15,215 nt of DNA, taken from NCBI GenBank assembly GCA_964510375.1, contig CAZEBR010000033.1:1-15215 (forward strand), in the 5' to 3' direction. The translations under genes were made by a program, and so were the position numbers. Below the pieces are notes generated by a model. It had not been told where the DNA came from and ran no database searches. It saw only the letters and a program-made list of their open reading frames with translations. Position 1 is the first letter of the stretch. Each line of letters starts with the position of its first letter. Below, one piece after another: positions 7,752 through 15,057 of the stretch. Origin of the DNA: CAYLJV01 sp964510375 (lineage in GTDB: Archaea; Hadarchaeota; Hadarchaeia; Hadarchaeales; JAGGTB01).

Positions 7752-8165
7752 ATGGAAAAAGTGAAAGTAATGGATACCGAAAGGTGTTCCGGTTGTCTAT
7801 CCTGCATGCTTGCCTGTACTAGAAAAAATAGGGAAAAGGTTTCGCTGGAGAAAAGCGCAATCCAAATCAGAAGTACTGGCGGAATAGAAAAAGGATTCGC
7901 AGTTGTTATGTGCAGAGACTGTGAAGACCCACCCTGTGCAGAGGTGTGTGAAACCGGGGCTCTGAAACCCAAGGAAGACGGGGGAGTAACTTTTAATGAA
8001 GAAGAATGCACTGGATGTGGCCTTTGCGAAGAGGCCTGCACTATCAACGCAATAGTATGGGACGAAGACAGTGAATCACCGATTATTTGTGACAATTGCG
8101 GTTACTGTGTTCAGTTTTGTCCTCACGATGTCTTATCACTAGAATCAACTGGAGGTGGAGGGTAG
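7752..8165 (+). CDS. Four-cluster [4Fe-4S] ferredoxin, electron-transfer subunit of the AOR
   Basis: 137-residue iron-sulfur protein with exactly 16 Cys in four groups: C12/15/18/22 (CSGCLSCMLAC), C54/57/62/66 (CRDCEDPPCAEVC), C86/89/92/96 (CTGCGLCEEAC) and C113/116/119/123 (CDNCGYCVQFC). This is the HycB/DmsB/AorB-like pattern of four [4Fe-4S] clusters. No signal peptide or twin-arginine motif is seen, so it acts in the cytosol. Its stop codon overlaps the GTG of the oxidoreductase by one base (TAGTG), so translation is coupled. Small four-cluster subunits pair with large tungsten subunits in WOR5 of Pyrococcus and AorB of Aromatoleum. The likely role is relaying electrons from the tungsten enzyme to ferredoxin or another acceptor. 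Confidence 0.93.
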   Translation: MEKVKVMDTERCSGCLSCMLACTRKNREKVSLEKSAIQIRSTGGIEKGFAVVMCRDCEDPPCAEVCETGALKPKEDGGVTFNEEECTGCGLCEEACTINAIVWDEDSESPIICDNCGYCVQFCPHDVLSLESTGGGG

Positions 8166-9946
8166 TGGACGAGTATCTATCGAATGTACTCTATGTTGAT
8201 CTAGATAAAGGGAATACTGAAGTTAGAGATCGGAAAGACATTTTCAAGGAGTATCTTGGAGGGGTAGGAGCATCGGTTAAGTTATACGAAGAGGAGGGAA
8301 ACAGAAATGCCGATCCTTTTGACCCAGAGTCACCGTTAGTTTTTGCGGTCGGACCTCTTACGGCCCTCTATCCCTGCATATCAAAGGCTGTGTGCTCATT
8401 CAAATCTCCAGCCAACAACACTTACGCCGAAAGTTATGCTGGAGGGCGGCTGGCAATGTCACTTAGGATGGCGGGCTATGGCGCAATCGTGATAAAGGGA
8501 AAGTCAGAGGACCCTGTCTACCTGGCAGTACATGGAGACGATGTCGAGATCAAAAATGGGTCAGCAATTTGGGGGATGAAATCAACCTATGCCAAAGGTC
8601 GGGTTCTCCGAGAGGTCGAACCCAAATCAGGGAAGAGAAGCATAGTCAGGATCGGTCCTGCCGGTGAAAACAAGGTAAAGTACGCTAACGCTGTGGCCGA
8701 AACATTTCGACACTTCGGCCGACACGGTATCGGTGCTGTCATGGGCAGCAAAAAGCTTTCTGCTTTGGTAGTTTCCGCAGACAAGGAGATTTCTATCGCA
8801 GACAAAGATCAGTATATGAAACTCTATCAGGATATCTACGATGAAGTTACAGAATCTTCGGCGATGGAAAAGTACCGAGTTCTTGGGACGCCGAAAAACG
8901 TCAAATCTCTAAACGAATTAGGTGGACTTCCGACCAAAAACTTCTCCGCAGGAGAATTCGAACACGCCGAAGCACTCTCGGGAGAGTACTTTGCCGAACA
9001 TCAGCTCGCCAAACAATTGGCCTGTACGGGTTGTCCTCTTGGATGTATCCATCTCGCCACCCTAAGGAAGAAGTTTGCTCCGGGTCATGAGTACGAAACC
9101 ATCCTCCAATCATATGACTACGAGCCAATTTATGCGCTGGGAAGCCTTCTCGGCGTGAGCTCTGCTCATGGCGTTCTAGAGCTAATGGAAAGAGTGGATT
9201 CCCTAGGCCTAGATGCGCTAAGCACCGGCGTCTCTCTGGCGTGGGCTACCGAAGCAATGAAAAAAGGGATTATTGACAAGGGCGAAACAGGTGGTTTAAT
9301 GCTGGAGTGGGATGACGTCGAGAGTTACAGAAGAGCAATTGAGAATATAGCAAGAGAGACTAACGAATTCTACGAAACCCTCGGACAGGGCGTCCGAAAG
9401 GCCGGAGAAAAATACGGTGGAAAAGAATTCGCCATTTCAATAGCGGGCCTAGAACCAGCCGGCTACCACACTGGTCCAAGCTATATCGCCTCTCTGATCG
9501 CCGGAGCCAGACATCACCACTGCGATTGTTACGGATATGGAATAGACCAAAAAATGGCGGACGAGGGATGGGAAAAAGAAGTGGAAAAGATGACCTACGA
9601 AGACAGGTTCAGAAATGTTCTAGAAAGTCTGACTGCTTGTCTTTTCGCTAGAGATGTTTATGATGAAGAAAGGATAGTGAAAGCCCTCAAAACGGTAGGG
9701 ATAGATCGGAGTAAAGAAGATTTGAAGAAACTCGGCGAAAAAATCCAGAGGAAGAAATGGAGTTTGAAAAAAGAAGAAGGTTTTAATCTAGAAGATATCG
9801 AGATTCCCGAAAGATTGCTGGAAACTCCATCTCCCCGGGGAGAAATTGATGAAAAGGAGATTTGGGATCGAGTAGAAGGTTGGATGAAAAAATCCGATCT
9901 GGAGGATGTCTTCTCAAATTATGCCAAAAAAGGAAGCAAATCATAG
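8165..9946 (+). CDS. Tungsten-dependent aldehyde ferredoxin oxidoreductase (AOR family)
   Basis: 593-residue catalytic subunit of the AOR family (typical length 600-620), which oxidises aldehydes to acids, or the reverse, using a tungsten bis-pyranopterin cofactor and one [4Fe-4S] cluster. Cluster Cys are C287, C290 and C294 (CTGCPLGC) plus C492 (LTACLFARD). N-terminal domain motifs include YLGGVGASVKLYEE, ESPLVFAVGPLT, YAESYAGGRLA and FRHFGRHGIGAVMGSKKL. Cofactor-domain motifs include GGLPTKNF, GHEYET (307-312) and GLDALSTG (348-355). I choose the GTG at 8165 (MDEYLSNVLYVDLD) because GGAGGT at 8150-8155 precedes it and the family begins there. An in-frame ATG at 8096 would add 23 residues that only mirror the ferredoxin's coding sequence. 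Pairing with a four-cluster ferredoxin suggests a WOR5/AorAB-like enzyme. No FAD subunit is nearby. Substrate is unknown. Confidence 0.94.
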   Translation: MDEYLSNVLYVDLDKGNTEVRDRKDIFKEYLGGVGASVKLYEEEGNRNADPFDPESPLVFAVGPLTALYPCISKAVCSFKSPANNTYAESYAGGRLAMSLRMAGYGAIVIKGKSEDPVYLAVHGDDVEIKNGSAIWGMKSTYAKGRVLREVEPKSGKRSIVRIGPAGENKVKYANAVAETFRHFGRHGIGAVMGSKKLSALVVSADKEISIADKDQYMKLYQDIYDEVTESSAMEKYRVLGTPKNVKSLNELGGLPTKNFSAGEFEHAEALSGEYFAEHQLAKQLACTGCPLGCIHLATLRKKFAPGHEYETILQSYDYEPIYALGSLLGVSSAHGVLELMERVDSLGLDALSTGVSLAWATEAMKKGIIDKGETGGLMLEWDDVESYRRAIENIARETNEFYETLGQGVRKAGEKYGGKEFAISIAGLEPAGYHTGPSYIASLIAGARHHHCDCYGYGIDQKMADEGWEKEVEKMTYEDRFRNVLESLTACLFARDVYDEERIVKALKTVGIDRSKEDLKKLGEKIQRKKWSLKKEEGFNLEDIEIPERLLETPSPRGEIDEKEIWDRVEGWMKKSDLEDVFSNYAKKGSKS

Positions 9947-9975
9947 AAACAGTCAAAATAGTTTTAGAATATTTC

Positions 9976-9994
9976 AAATCTCCAGATTTATTTG
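9976..9994 (+). promoter_or_regulatory. Possible promoter and inverted repeat before the 50-residue gene
   Basis: AAATCT (9976-9981), CC, AGATTT (9984-9989) is a short perfect inverted repeat. Its right arm runs into AGATTTATTTG, a TATA-like stretch about 40-49 bases before the TTG at 10033. This suggests the small gene can be transcribed on its own and not only by read-through from the AOR operon. Confidence 0.3.
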
Positions 9995-10032
9995 CAAGAC
10001 CAAAACTGAAATCGTTTTAAGGAGGTGTTAAT

Positions 10033-10185
10033 TTGTCGAAAGAAATCGAAAAAGCTGTACAGGAAGCTGAGGAAAAGATTGAAAAAGCAATAGAAGAAGC
10101 CGAAAAAACCGTGAAAGAAGCAGGGAAAGAAGCAAGGGAAATGATAGAAGAAGCTAGAAAAAAACAGGAAAACACCAGTTCTTAA
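10033..10185 (+). CDS. 50-residue hendecad-repeat helical protein
   Basis: A short gene starting at TTG (10033-10035) behind a near-perfect SD, GGAGGTG (10021-10027). It encodes 50 residues, nearly all Glu, Lys and Ala, ending in a polar NTSS tail at TAA 10183-10185. The sequence shows an 11-residue period: large hydrophobics at I5, I16, V27 and I38, with small or hydrophobic residues at V9, A12, A19/I20, A23, A30, A34, M37 and A41 between them. This is a hendecad pattern forming one long amphipathic helix, as in right-handed coiled coils, LEA-like or lipid-surface helices. There are no Cys, Trp or membrane segments. I do not recognise a family. It follows the AOR gene by 86 bases on the same strand. 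A stabiliser, scaffold or stress role is only a guess. Confidence 0.72.
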   Translation: MSKEIEKAVQEAEEKIEKAIEEAEKTVKEAGKEAREMIEEARKKQENTSS

Positions 10186-10273
10186 TTATTTGGCAGTAAA
10201 ATAACAAAAAGCTCGAGAATAAAGAAGTTAGCAGAAGAAATTCCTACCATTTTTTGCAGAGGTAGGATTCGAG

Positions 10274-10609
10274 ATGACCTCACTAACCCATTTTTTTTTT
10301 CAAATAAATCAAGGAGAAGATACGAGTGGAAGGATAGAGCCTCTCGCCGAATTTGTTGGAGGATGCAGAACTAGGAGGCTTTACTGGACTTTACAACTGA
10401 ACAGGTCCTTGCACCTTCTTTCTTCCTTCCTGAACAGCTCGGAAATATCGGACGATGACTTTCTAAAAGTCTGGAAGAACCATTCATATTCGGAGAAGAC
10501 AGGAGATAGGAAGAATTTCAAAGAAAATTGTACACATTGCAAACATAGGAGTATTTGCGGAAATTTTAGGGCTAGAGCTTATAGTTATCTCAATAATATT
10601 CAAATCTAG
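10274..10609 (+). pseudogene. Decayed C-terminal remnant of a radical SAM/SPASM protein
   Basis: A 111-codon open stretch that resembles only the C-terminal auxiliary-cluster (SPASM) part of a radical SAM enzyme. Residues 20-45 (RIEPLAEFVGGCRTRRLYWTLQ) match the usual RPLAEFIGGCGAGR-Y pattern. Residues 62-72 (DFLKVWKNH) match the FEEIW block. Residues 86-107 (CTHCKHRSICGNFRARAYSY) match the CxxCxxxxxCGGCRARAY block. Key positions are lost: the central Pro-Cys is replaced by LHLLSS, CGGC has become CGNF, and the GD-x-DP-C tail is missing. The whole radical SAM core (CxxxCxxC) is absent. The ATG at 10274 just precedes a T10 run (10291-10300) and has no family support, so it is probably not a real start. 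Relatives with this C-terminus include AhbC/AhbD heme enzymes and maturases encoded next to AORs. I infer a dead gene, possibly a former partner of the AOR. Confidence 0.6.
10291..10300 (+). terminator. T10 tract, possible terminator of the small gene
   Basis: Ten consecutive T on the plus strand about 105 bases after the stop of the 50-residue gene. Poly-T runs of this kind are enough to end transcription in archaea. It lies inside the dead SPASM reading frame, which supports that frame no longer being used. A homopolymer of this length is also prone to sequencing error. Confidence 0.4.
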
Positions 10610-10717
10610 ATAAAAAACAGTAAAAACCGTTTTCCATTCAGCAAAACTATCACAAAAAAGACCAAGGGGAGAATGTTTTCTATCACAGCACATATTTGAC
10701 ATACGTCACTGAGTACT

Positions 10718-13486
10718 CTATCCTAGTTTTTTCAACTCTTTCCCTATTTGAACGACAGTAACTGGTAACAAACTCATAACCAAGACAATCGCCCATCCCT
10801 TCATACCTATGTTCATCGTCCGCAAGACCGTAGAGAGGCCCGGAAGGTAGGTGGCGGTTAACAGAAGGACAGTGCAGAGTCCTAGAGCTCCCCAAACGTA
10901 TTTATTCGTATTTATTTCGTTTTTGAAAAATCTAGACCCATCATCACGCATATTAAACACATGCCAGAGCCTTCCAAAAGCGAGCGTCAGGAAAGATATG
11001 GTTACGACTTGAAGATTTGGCTCCCCGTTTGTGTACATTCCGAACCAGGCTGCTCCAATGCCGAAAGCTCCAAGTGTCGTCAATGCTATCAGAGCCCCGT
11101 AAATCCCTATCCTTTTCCAGTGGCCTCTGGTGAGCACGGGCTCGTCCGGATCCCTGGGAGGAGAATCCATTACTCTGTCGCTACCTTTACCAACCCCAAG
11201 CGCGAAAGCGGGAAAGACGTCGTTCACTACATTTAAGAAGAGAATCTGTAAAGGCAATAGAGGTAGTGGGTATCCCATCAGTGAAGCTAAAAATATTGCC
11301 AATAGCTGGCTCATGTTGCCCGAAAGCAGATAAACTACAAATTTCCTGATATTTTTGAAGATTATCCGCCCCTGCTTAACGGCTTCGGTGATCGTGGAGA
11401 AGTTGTCGTCCTGGAGGACTATATCTGCAGCTTCTTTCGCGACCTGGGTCCCTCTCTCCCCCATAGTTATGCCGATGTCTGCATTCTTCAGGGCGGGTGC
11501 ATCATTTACACCGTCCCCTGTCATGGCGACAATCGAGCCGTCGTCCTGATGAATCTCTATGAGGTCCAGCTTGTTTTCGGGATTTACTCTGGCGAAAACT
11601 GGTGCGTTGATGATTCTTTTCTTTTTCTCGTCTGAAAGATTCTCTGGATCGTCCAACTCATTTCCGGGTACTACATCCACGTCCTCTGTTTCGAAGAGCC
11701 CGACTCTGTAACCTATGTTTTTGGCTACGGCCGCGTGATCGCCCGTCACCATTATTACCCTTATACCCGCTTTTTGACACTCTTCGATTGCCGGTTTTAC
11801 CTCATCGCGAGGCGGATCGTTCATGGCAACAAGCCCTAAGAAGTTCAGGTCGGTATAGGGTTCCTCGTCCGGGTTTGCTACATCCTTTGTGGCAAGGGCG
11901 AGGACTCTCAACCCATTTTCGGCCATCTGGTCGTTTTTCTCCAACCATCTCTCTTTCTCCTGTTCTTTGAGCTCCTTCTTTCCCTCGTTGGTTAGGATAC
12001 TGGAACAGGAATTCAAGACGGCTTCGGGCGCTCCTTTCACAGCGACATTGTAATTCCCGTCGATCTGATGATAGGTGGACATCATTTTTTCCTTAGGGTC
12101 AAAGGATACTTCCCTAACCTCTGGCATCGAGCCTACCAGTTCTTCTCGGTCCATGCCGGCCTTGAGCCCGGCTACAAGAAGTGAAACTTCCATCGGATCC
12201 CCCATAATGTCCTTTTCTCCATCCTCCTCCTCGTAAGAAGCATTATTGCATAATACACCCACCTCCAAGGATTTCCTCAAGACTTCGTTTTCGTTCAAGT
12301 TCACCTCTTCGTCCTCCTTCAAGAACTCCCCTTCGGTCTCCATGCCCACACCGGTCAGTTTTACCTCCCCTGATTCCATTTCGAACTTGTCGACGGTCAT
12401 CCTGTTTTCGGTCAGAGTGCCTGTCTTGTCCGTGCAGATTATGTTGGTGGATCCTAGAGTTTCCACAGACGATAGACGGTTAACGAGCGCGTTTTGATCG
12501 GCCATCCGCCACATTCCCCTGGCCAGAGCCAGCGTCGCAACGATCGGAAGGCCCTCAGGTACGGCCGCAACGGCGAGTGCTATGGACGTCTCCACCATGT
12601 CGATTGGGTCAATACCCCGCATAATCCCTGTAACGGCCACGACAGACGCAATGACTAGAAGTAAGGGAATCAAGTTTTGAGCTAAATCGTCCAGCTTTCT
12701 TTCTAGAGGGGTCTTCTCCTCATCAGCCTCTTCGATTGATTCAGAAATTTTTCCCAACTCTGTATTGGTCCCCGTGGAGGTTACTACACCCTCTGCAGTC
12801 CCTCGCGTCAGATGTGTACCCTTGTAAAGCATACTCGTTCTCTCCGCCAGAGGTGTCTCCTCCTCCACTTTTTCGCTGTTCTTGCTGACGGGTGTCGATT
12901 CCCCGGTCAAGGTCGACTCGTCGGTCTGAAGTTTTGAAGATTCCGTTATCCGCAGATCCGCAGGGACTAGATCACCCGATCGTAGAACCACGATATCTCC
13001 TGGGACCAGTTTTTCAGCGGCTATCTCTTCTGTTTCACCTTCTCTCCGAACATGGGTATCGATTCTCGTCATCTCTTTCAGCGACTCCATGGACTCGACT
13101 GCTCTGGATTCGGTCACAAAACCAATGACTGCGTTAACGAAAAGAACGACCGTTATGGCGATTCCCTCCAATGGACCCACCCAGATGAAGGAGATTAGGG
13201 CCGCCACAGCAAGCAGACCCACCAAAAAACTCTCGAATTGATCTATCAGAATAGCCCATTTGCTTTTCGTTGAGGTATCCTTGAACCTGTTGGGACCAAA
13301 ACGGTTCAATCTAGCTTCGGTCTCTTCTTCGCTCAAACCGTCTTCTACGGATACCTCGTAGTGTTTAAGTACACTGACTTTTTCTTCAGACCATGGAGTT
13401 TGGATTAGATTTCCATCTGTCTTTTGACCGGAGTTAGACTCCGTATTTTTCTCCGACTCTTCACTTTCAAAATTATCCTTCGGCAA
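10718..13486 (-). CDS. P-type (PIIA-like) calcium/cation-transporting ATPase
   Basis: 922-residue P-type ATPase of the SERCA/PMR1-like group, in the plasma membrane with about 10 membrane helices. Visible in order: a polar acidic N-tail (1-35); the N-terminal cation ATPase domain; the actuator motif TGES (194-197); M4 with PEGLP (310-314; E311 is a probable ion ligand); the phosphorylation site DKTGTLT (D353); the nucleotide-binding motif KGAPE (484-488); TGDH (581); and hinge GDGVNDAP (657-664). M5 reads GNMSQLLAIF and M6 reads NVVNDVFPA, then come four more C-terminal helices. N752 and D756 in M6 match calcium-site ligands, but M5 has Gln727 where SERCA has Glu771. That argues for one ion site, as in PMR1, or another ion. 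The start is TTG at 13486 behind a weak AGGGGAA; no better start precedes the first conserved block. It converges on the redox operon. Confidence 0.95.
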   Translation of the reverse strand: MPKDNFESEESEKNTESNSGQKTDGNLIQTPWSEEKVSVLKHYEVSVEDGLSEEETEARLNRFGPNRFKDTSTKSKWAILIDQFESFLVGLLAVAALISFIWVGPLEGIAITVVLFVNAVIGFVTESRAVESMESLKEMTRIDTHVRREGETEEIAAEKLVPGDIVVLRSGDLVPADLRITESSKLQTDESTLTGESTPVSKNSEKVEEETPLAERTSMLYKGTHLTRGTAEGVVTSTGTNTELGKISESIEEADEEKTPLERKLDDLAQNLIPLLLVIASVVAVTGIMRGIDPIDMVETSIALAVAAVPEGLPIVATLALARGMWRMADQNALVNRLSSVETLGSTNIICTDKTGTLTENRMTVDKFEMESGEVKLTGVGMETEGEFLKEDEEVNLNENEVLRKSLEVGVLCNNASYEEEDGEKDIMGDPMEVSLLVAGLKAGMDREELVGSMPEVREVSFDPKEKMMSTYHQIDGNYNVAVKGAPEAVLNSCSSILTNEGKKELKEQEKERWLEKNDQMAENGLRVLALATKDVANPDEEPYTDLNFLGLVAMNDPPRDEVKPAIEECQKAGIRVIMVTGDHAAVAKNIGYRVGLFETEDVDVVPGNELDDPENLSDEKKKRIINAPVFARVNPENKLDLIEIHQDDGSIVAMTGDGVNDAPALKNADIGITMGERGTQVAKEAADIVLQDDNFSTITEAVKQGRIIFKNIRKFVVYLLSGNMSQLLAIFLASLMGYPLPLLPLQILFLNVVNDVFPAFALGVGKGSDRVMDSPPRDPDEPVLTRGHWKRIGIYGALIALTTLGAFGIGAAWFGMYTNGEPNLQVVTISFLTLAFGRLWHVFNMRDDGSRFFKNEINTNKYVWGALGLCTVLLLTATYLPGLSTVLRTMNIGMKGWAIVLVMSLLPVTVVQIGKELKKLG

Positions 13487-13628
13487 AATTTTCCCCTATT
13501 TTTCATTACCCCGATATTTTTCGAAGACTGTTAATACCTTCACTGTCCATTCTAAAAAGAAATTTCACCGGAAACGAGCTCGAAAAGAATCCAAGAAGAC
13601 CAAATATGCTTTACAACCATAAAAATCA

Positions 13629-13846
13629 GGAGGGGATGCATGGCCAAATAGACGACCGGAGACCGTAAAGACCCTTTATGAAAAAAGAGGATTCAACCCC
13701 TTCCAATTTTCTCCCTTAGCAAATATCTCAGACGCTAAAGGCAGGTCAGAAAAGTATACCTAACGGAAGACGGTAACTATAACTACTTAAAACATATCAA
13801 TGAATCTTACTCACGTGAAATCCATAATCGATCTTTTAAGAGATAG
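13629..13846 (+). pseudogene. Possible frameshifted relic of a small winged-helix-like regulator
   Basis: GGAGGGG (13629-13635) is followed by ATGs at 13636 and 13640, as if a gene started here, but both frames stop within a dozen codons. The +1 frame is then open from 13641 to 13758 (ETVKTLYEKRGFNPF, then FSPLANISDAKGRSEK). From about 13754 the frame of the 13640 ATG continues sensibly (VYLTEDG, YNYLKHINES) to a stop at 13844-13846. One extra A in the run at 13750-13753 would join GRSEK to VYLTEDG, a pattern like the wing of winged-helix DNA-binding proteins. Two compensating indels would thus restore a protein of about 70 residues. No family match is certain and the whole could be chance. 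Confidence 0.3.
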
Positions 13847-13853
13847 ATCTCTT
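13838..13853. repeat. Perfect 7-base inverted repeat with AG spacer
   Basis: AAGAGAT (13838-13844), AG, ATCTCTT (13847-13853). It lies at the end of the possible relic gene, has no T-run after it, and is far from any promoter I can define. It could be an operator or chance. Confidence 0.35.
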
Positions 13854-14027
13854 GAACTTTGAGTTACCTTTTGACCGGATAAAACCAGGATTACAAAACA
13901 TCGACGGAGATACATCTCGACCTACAGGCCGATATTTAGCCGGACAGAGTACGGACTCTTAAGATATGGCTACCGCAACATTCCGAGGAAATATTGATCT
14001 GGTGATAGTTGTTTTTATCTAAGGAAA
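13847..14027. other. Gene-poor stretch beyond the relic
   Basis: Between the possible relic and the site-2 protease stop I see no gene. Short open frames here are less than 40 codons, lack ribosome binding sites and match nothing I know. Part may be further decayed coding sequence. Confidence 0.4.
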
Positions 14028-14609
14028 TCATATAACGAAAAACAGGAAAAAACCCGTTAAAACCAGCATCCCGATTGCGAGTTTCTTGTTCCAACGGAAA
14101 ATCTTCTTACCGTCCAGAGGACCGATAGGAAGGAAATTGAACAGGGCGAGCCACAAGTTAATGAATACCCCGAAATGACCGATCGAGGATATCAGTCCGG
14201 AGGAAGAGGTTAAAGGAAAAAACAAGGCCGCTACCCCTAAATTTGTCAAGGGGCCTGCGAAACTGATTTTGCCGTGTTCTTCGGTTGTCGCATTTCTCGC
14301 CTGTATCATAACAGCCCCTGGAGCGGCGAAGAGAAACCTTCCACTCGATGCCACCCCAACAACAAGCGCGAAAAGCAAACCTTGTGTCCACATTTGATAG
14401 TAGGATTTGTACCCGTACCTTTCAGCAACAGTCTTGTGCACCATCTCATGTGCAAAAAACCCTACCACAAGGGGCAAAGAGACGACGGCTAGATTGACAA
14501 GAATCGTTTCCAAACCCTTCCATTCAGGACCTATTCCCGAAACTGCAACGGCCAAGACACCTACCGATATGGTGATATCTCGAAGCTCTTCTTTTTCAAA
14601 CCTTAACAC
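14028..14609 (-). CDS. Site-2 protease family (M50) intramembrane zinc metalloprotease
   Basis: 193-residue integral membrane protein with the M50 hallmarks: HEMVH at residues 54-58 (zinc ligands H54 and H58, catalytic E55) in a hydrophobic helix, and the second conserved block NFLPIGPLDGKKI at 158-170 with D166 as the third ligand. AGPLTNLGVA (118-127) is the usual third membrane-helix motif. About six hydrophobic segments, and no PDZ or CBS domain, make this the minimal archaeal form. Such enzymes cut membrane-embedded substrates, often anti-regulators. The start is GTG at 14609 (MLRFEKEELRDI), matching the usual charged N-terminus of archaeal relatives; no SD is visible. No obvious substrate gene is adjacent. 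It stands alone between two gene-poor stretches. Confidence 0.9.
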   Translation of the reverse strand: MLRFEKEELRDITISVGVLAVAVSGIGPEWKGLETILVNLAVVSLPLVVGFFAHEMVHKTVAERYGYKSYYQMWTQGLLFALVVGVASSGRFLFAAPGAVMIQARNATTEEHGKISFAGPLTNLGVAALFFPLTSSSGLISSIGHFGVFINLWLALFNFLPIGPLDGKKIFRWNKKLAIGMLVLTGFFLFFVI

Positions 14610-14971
14610 GATAACAACTCGCCTAATTGTTTCCTTTTCGTAGTGTTATTACTTTTCAAACTGAAATCAACTCTACGGAAATACACCTAGACAAACCTCA
14701 GAGACCCCCAGTCTGTGAAATAATCATTACAGAACTCGAAAAAGAGAAGAATCTTACAAAAAGAGACACAGGTAACTGACATGGAAAGTCGGAAAGAAAA
14801 ACAGTAAACTGTCTCATCGAGAAGCGAAAAGATCGCTGTAAGAAGGGTAGAGAACTTAATAGAAACTATCAAAAGGCTGGAGAGTTGCTAAAACTGAAAA
14901 TAAGAAACAATACACTCATAAGAAGGCGGAGAACTTCCAAAAACTATTTATTTCCTGGTTAACACAATTTT
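14610..14971. other. Intergenic stretch with degenerate direct repeats
   Basis: No convincing gene. Two similar units, 14842-14869 and 14922-14947, share the blocks GAAGG, GAGAACTT and AAACTAT in the same order, 80 bases apart. A third, weaker copy (AAAGGCTGGAGAGTTGCTAAAACT) starts at 14872. The units could be degraded regulatory repeats or old coding sequence. A TATA-like ACTATTTATTT at 14943-14953 lies at the right spacing (about 25 bases) ahead of the structured element at 14972. Confidence 0.35.
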
Positions 14972-15051
14972 GCTCCGAAAGGGGGTTCGGAGGCCAAAAA
15001 TTGGCCGGTTCGAGAGTGAAGTTCGAACCCGTTTGCGGGGAACCTCACCGG
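14972..15051 (+). ncRNA. Candidate structured RNA, family not recognised
   Basis: About 80 bases, far more GC-rich than its flanks, made of consecutive hairpins. P1 is CTCCGAA/TTCGGAG (14973-14979 with 14986-14992), loop AGGGGG. P2 is GCCAA/TTGGC (14993-14997 with 15001-15005), loop AAA. The 3' part can fold two ways. In one, GGTTCGA (15007-15013) pairs with TCGAACC (15023-15029). In the other, GTGAAGTTC (15016-15024) pairs with GAACCTCAC (15040-15048), with one A-C mismatch, around CCCG/CGGG (15028-15031 with 15036-15039). A TATA-like box sits about 25 bases before P1. A TATA box follows the element, so it is more likely an independent RNA than the next gene's leader. It is not a tRNA, despite a GTTCGAA core: no acceptor or anticodon arms fit. 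Function is unknown. Confidence 0.45.
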
Positions 15052-15057
15052 ACCCAT

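Noticed and set aside
7748..8095. 115-codon frame antisense to the ferredoxin
   Set aside because: A shadow of a gene with 16 conserved Cys; no start signal and a low-complexity product.
8096..8164. In-frame upstream ATG that would extend the AOR by 23 residues
   Set aside because: The extra residues come only from the other frame of the ferredoxin gene, there is no SD, and the AOR family begins at the GTG at 8165, which has GGAGGT before it.
14687..14872. Short open frames on both strands beside the site-2 protease
   Set aside because: Fewer than about 60 codons, no SD, no familiar motif, and interrupted by stops in every frame when extended.
15007..15029. Possible tRNA, from the GTTCGAACC core like a T-arm
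   Set aside because: No acceptor stem, D-arm or anticodon arm can be built around it, and the flanking hairpins are incompatible with a cloverleaf.
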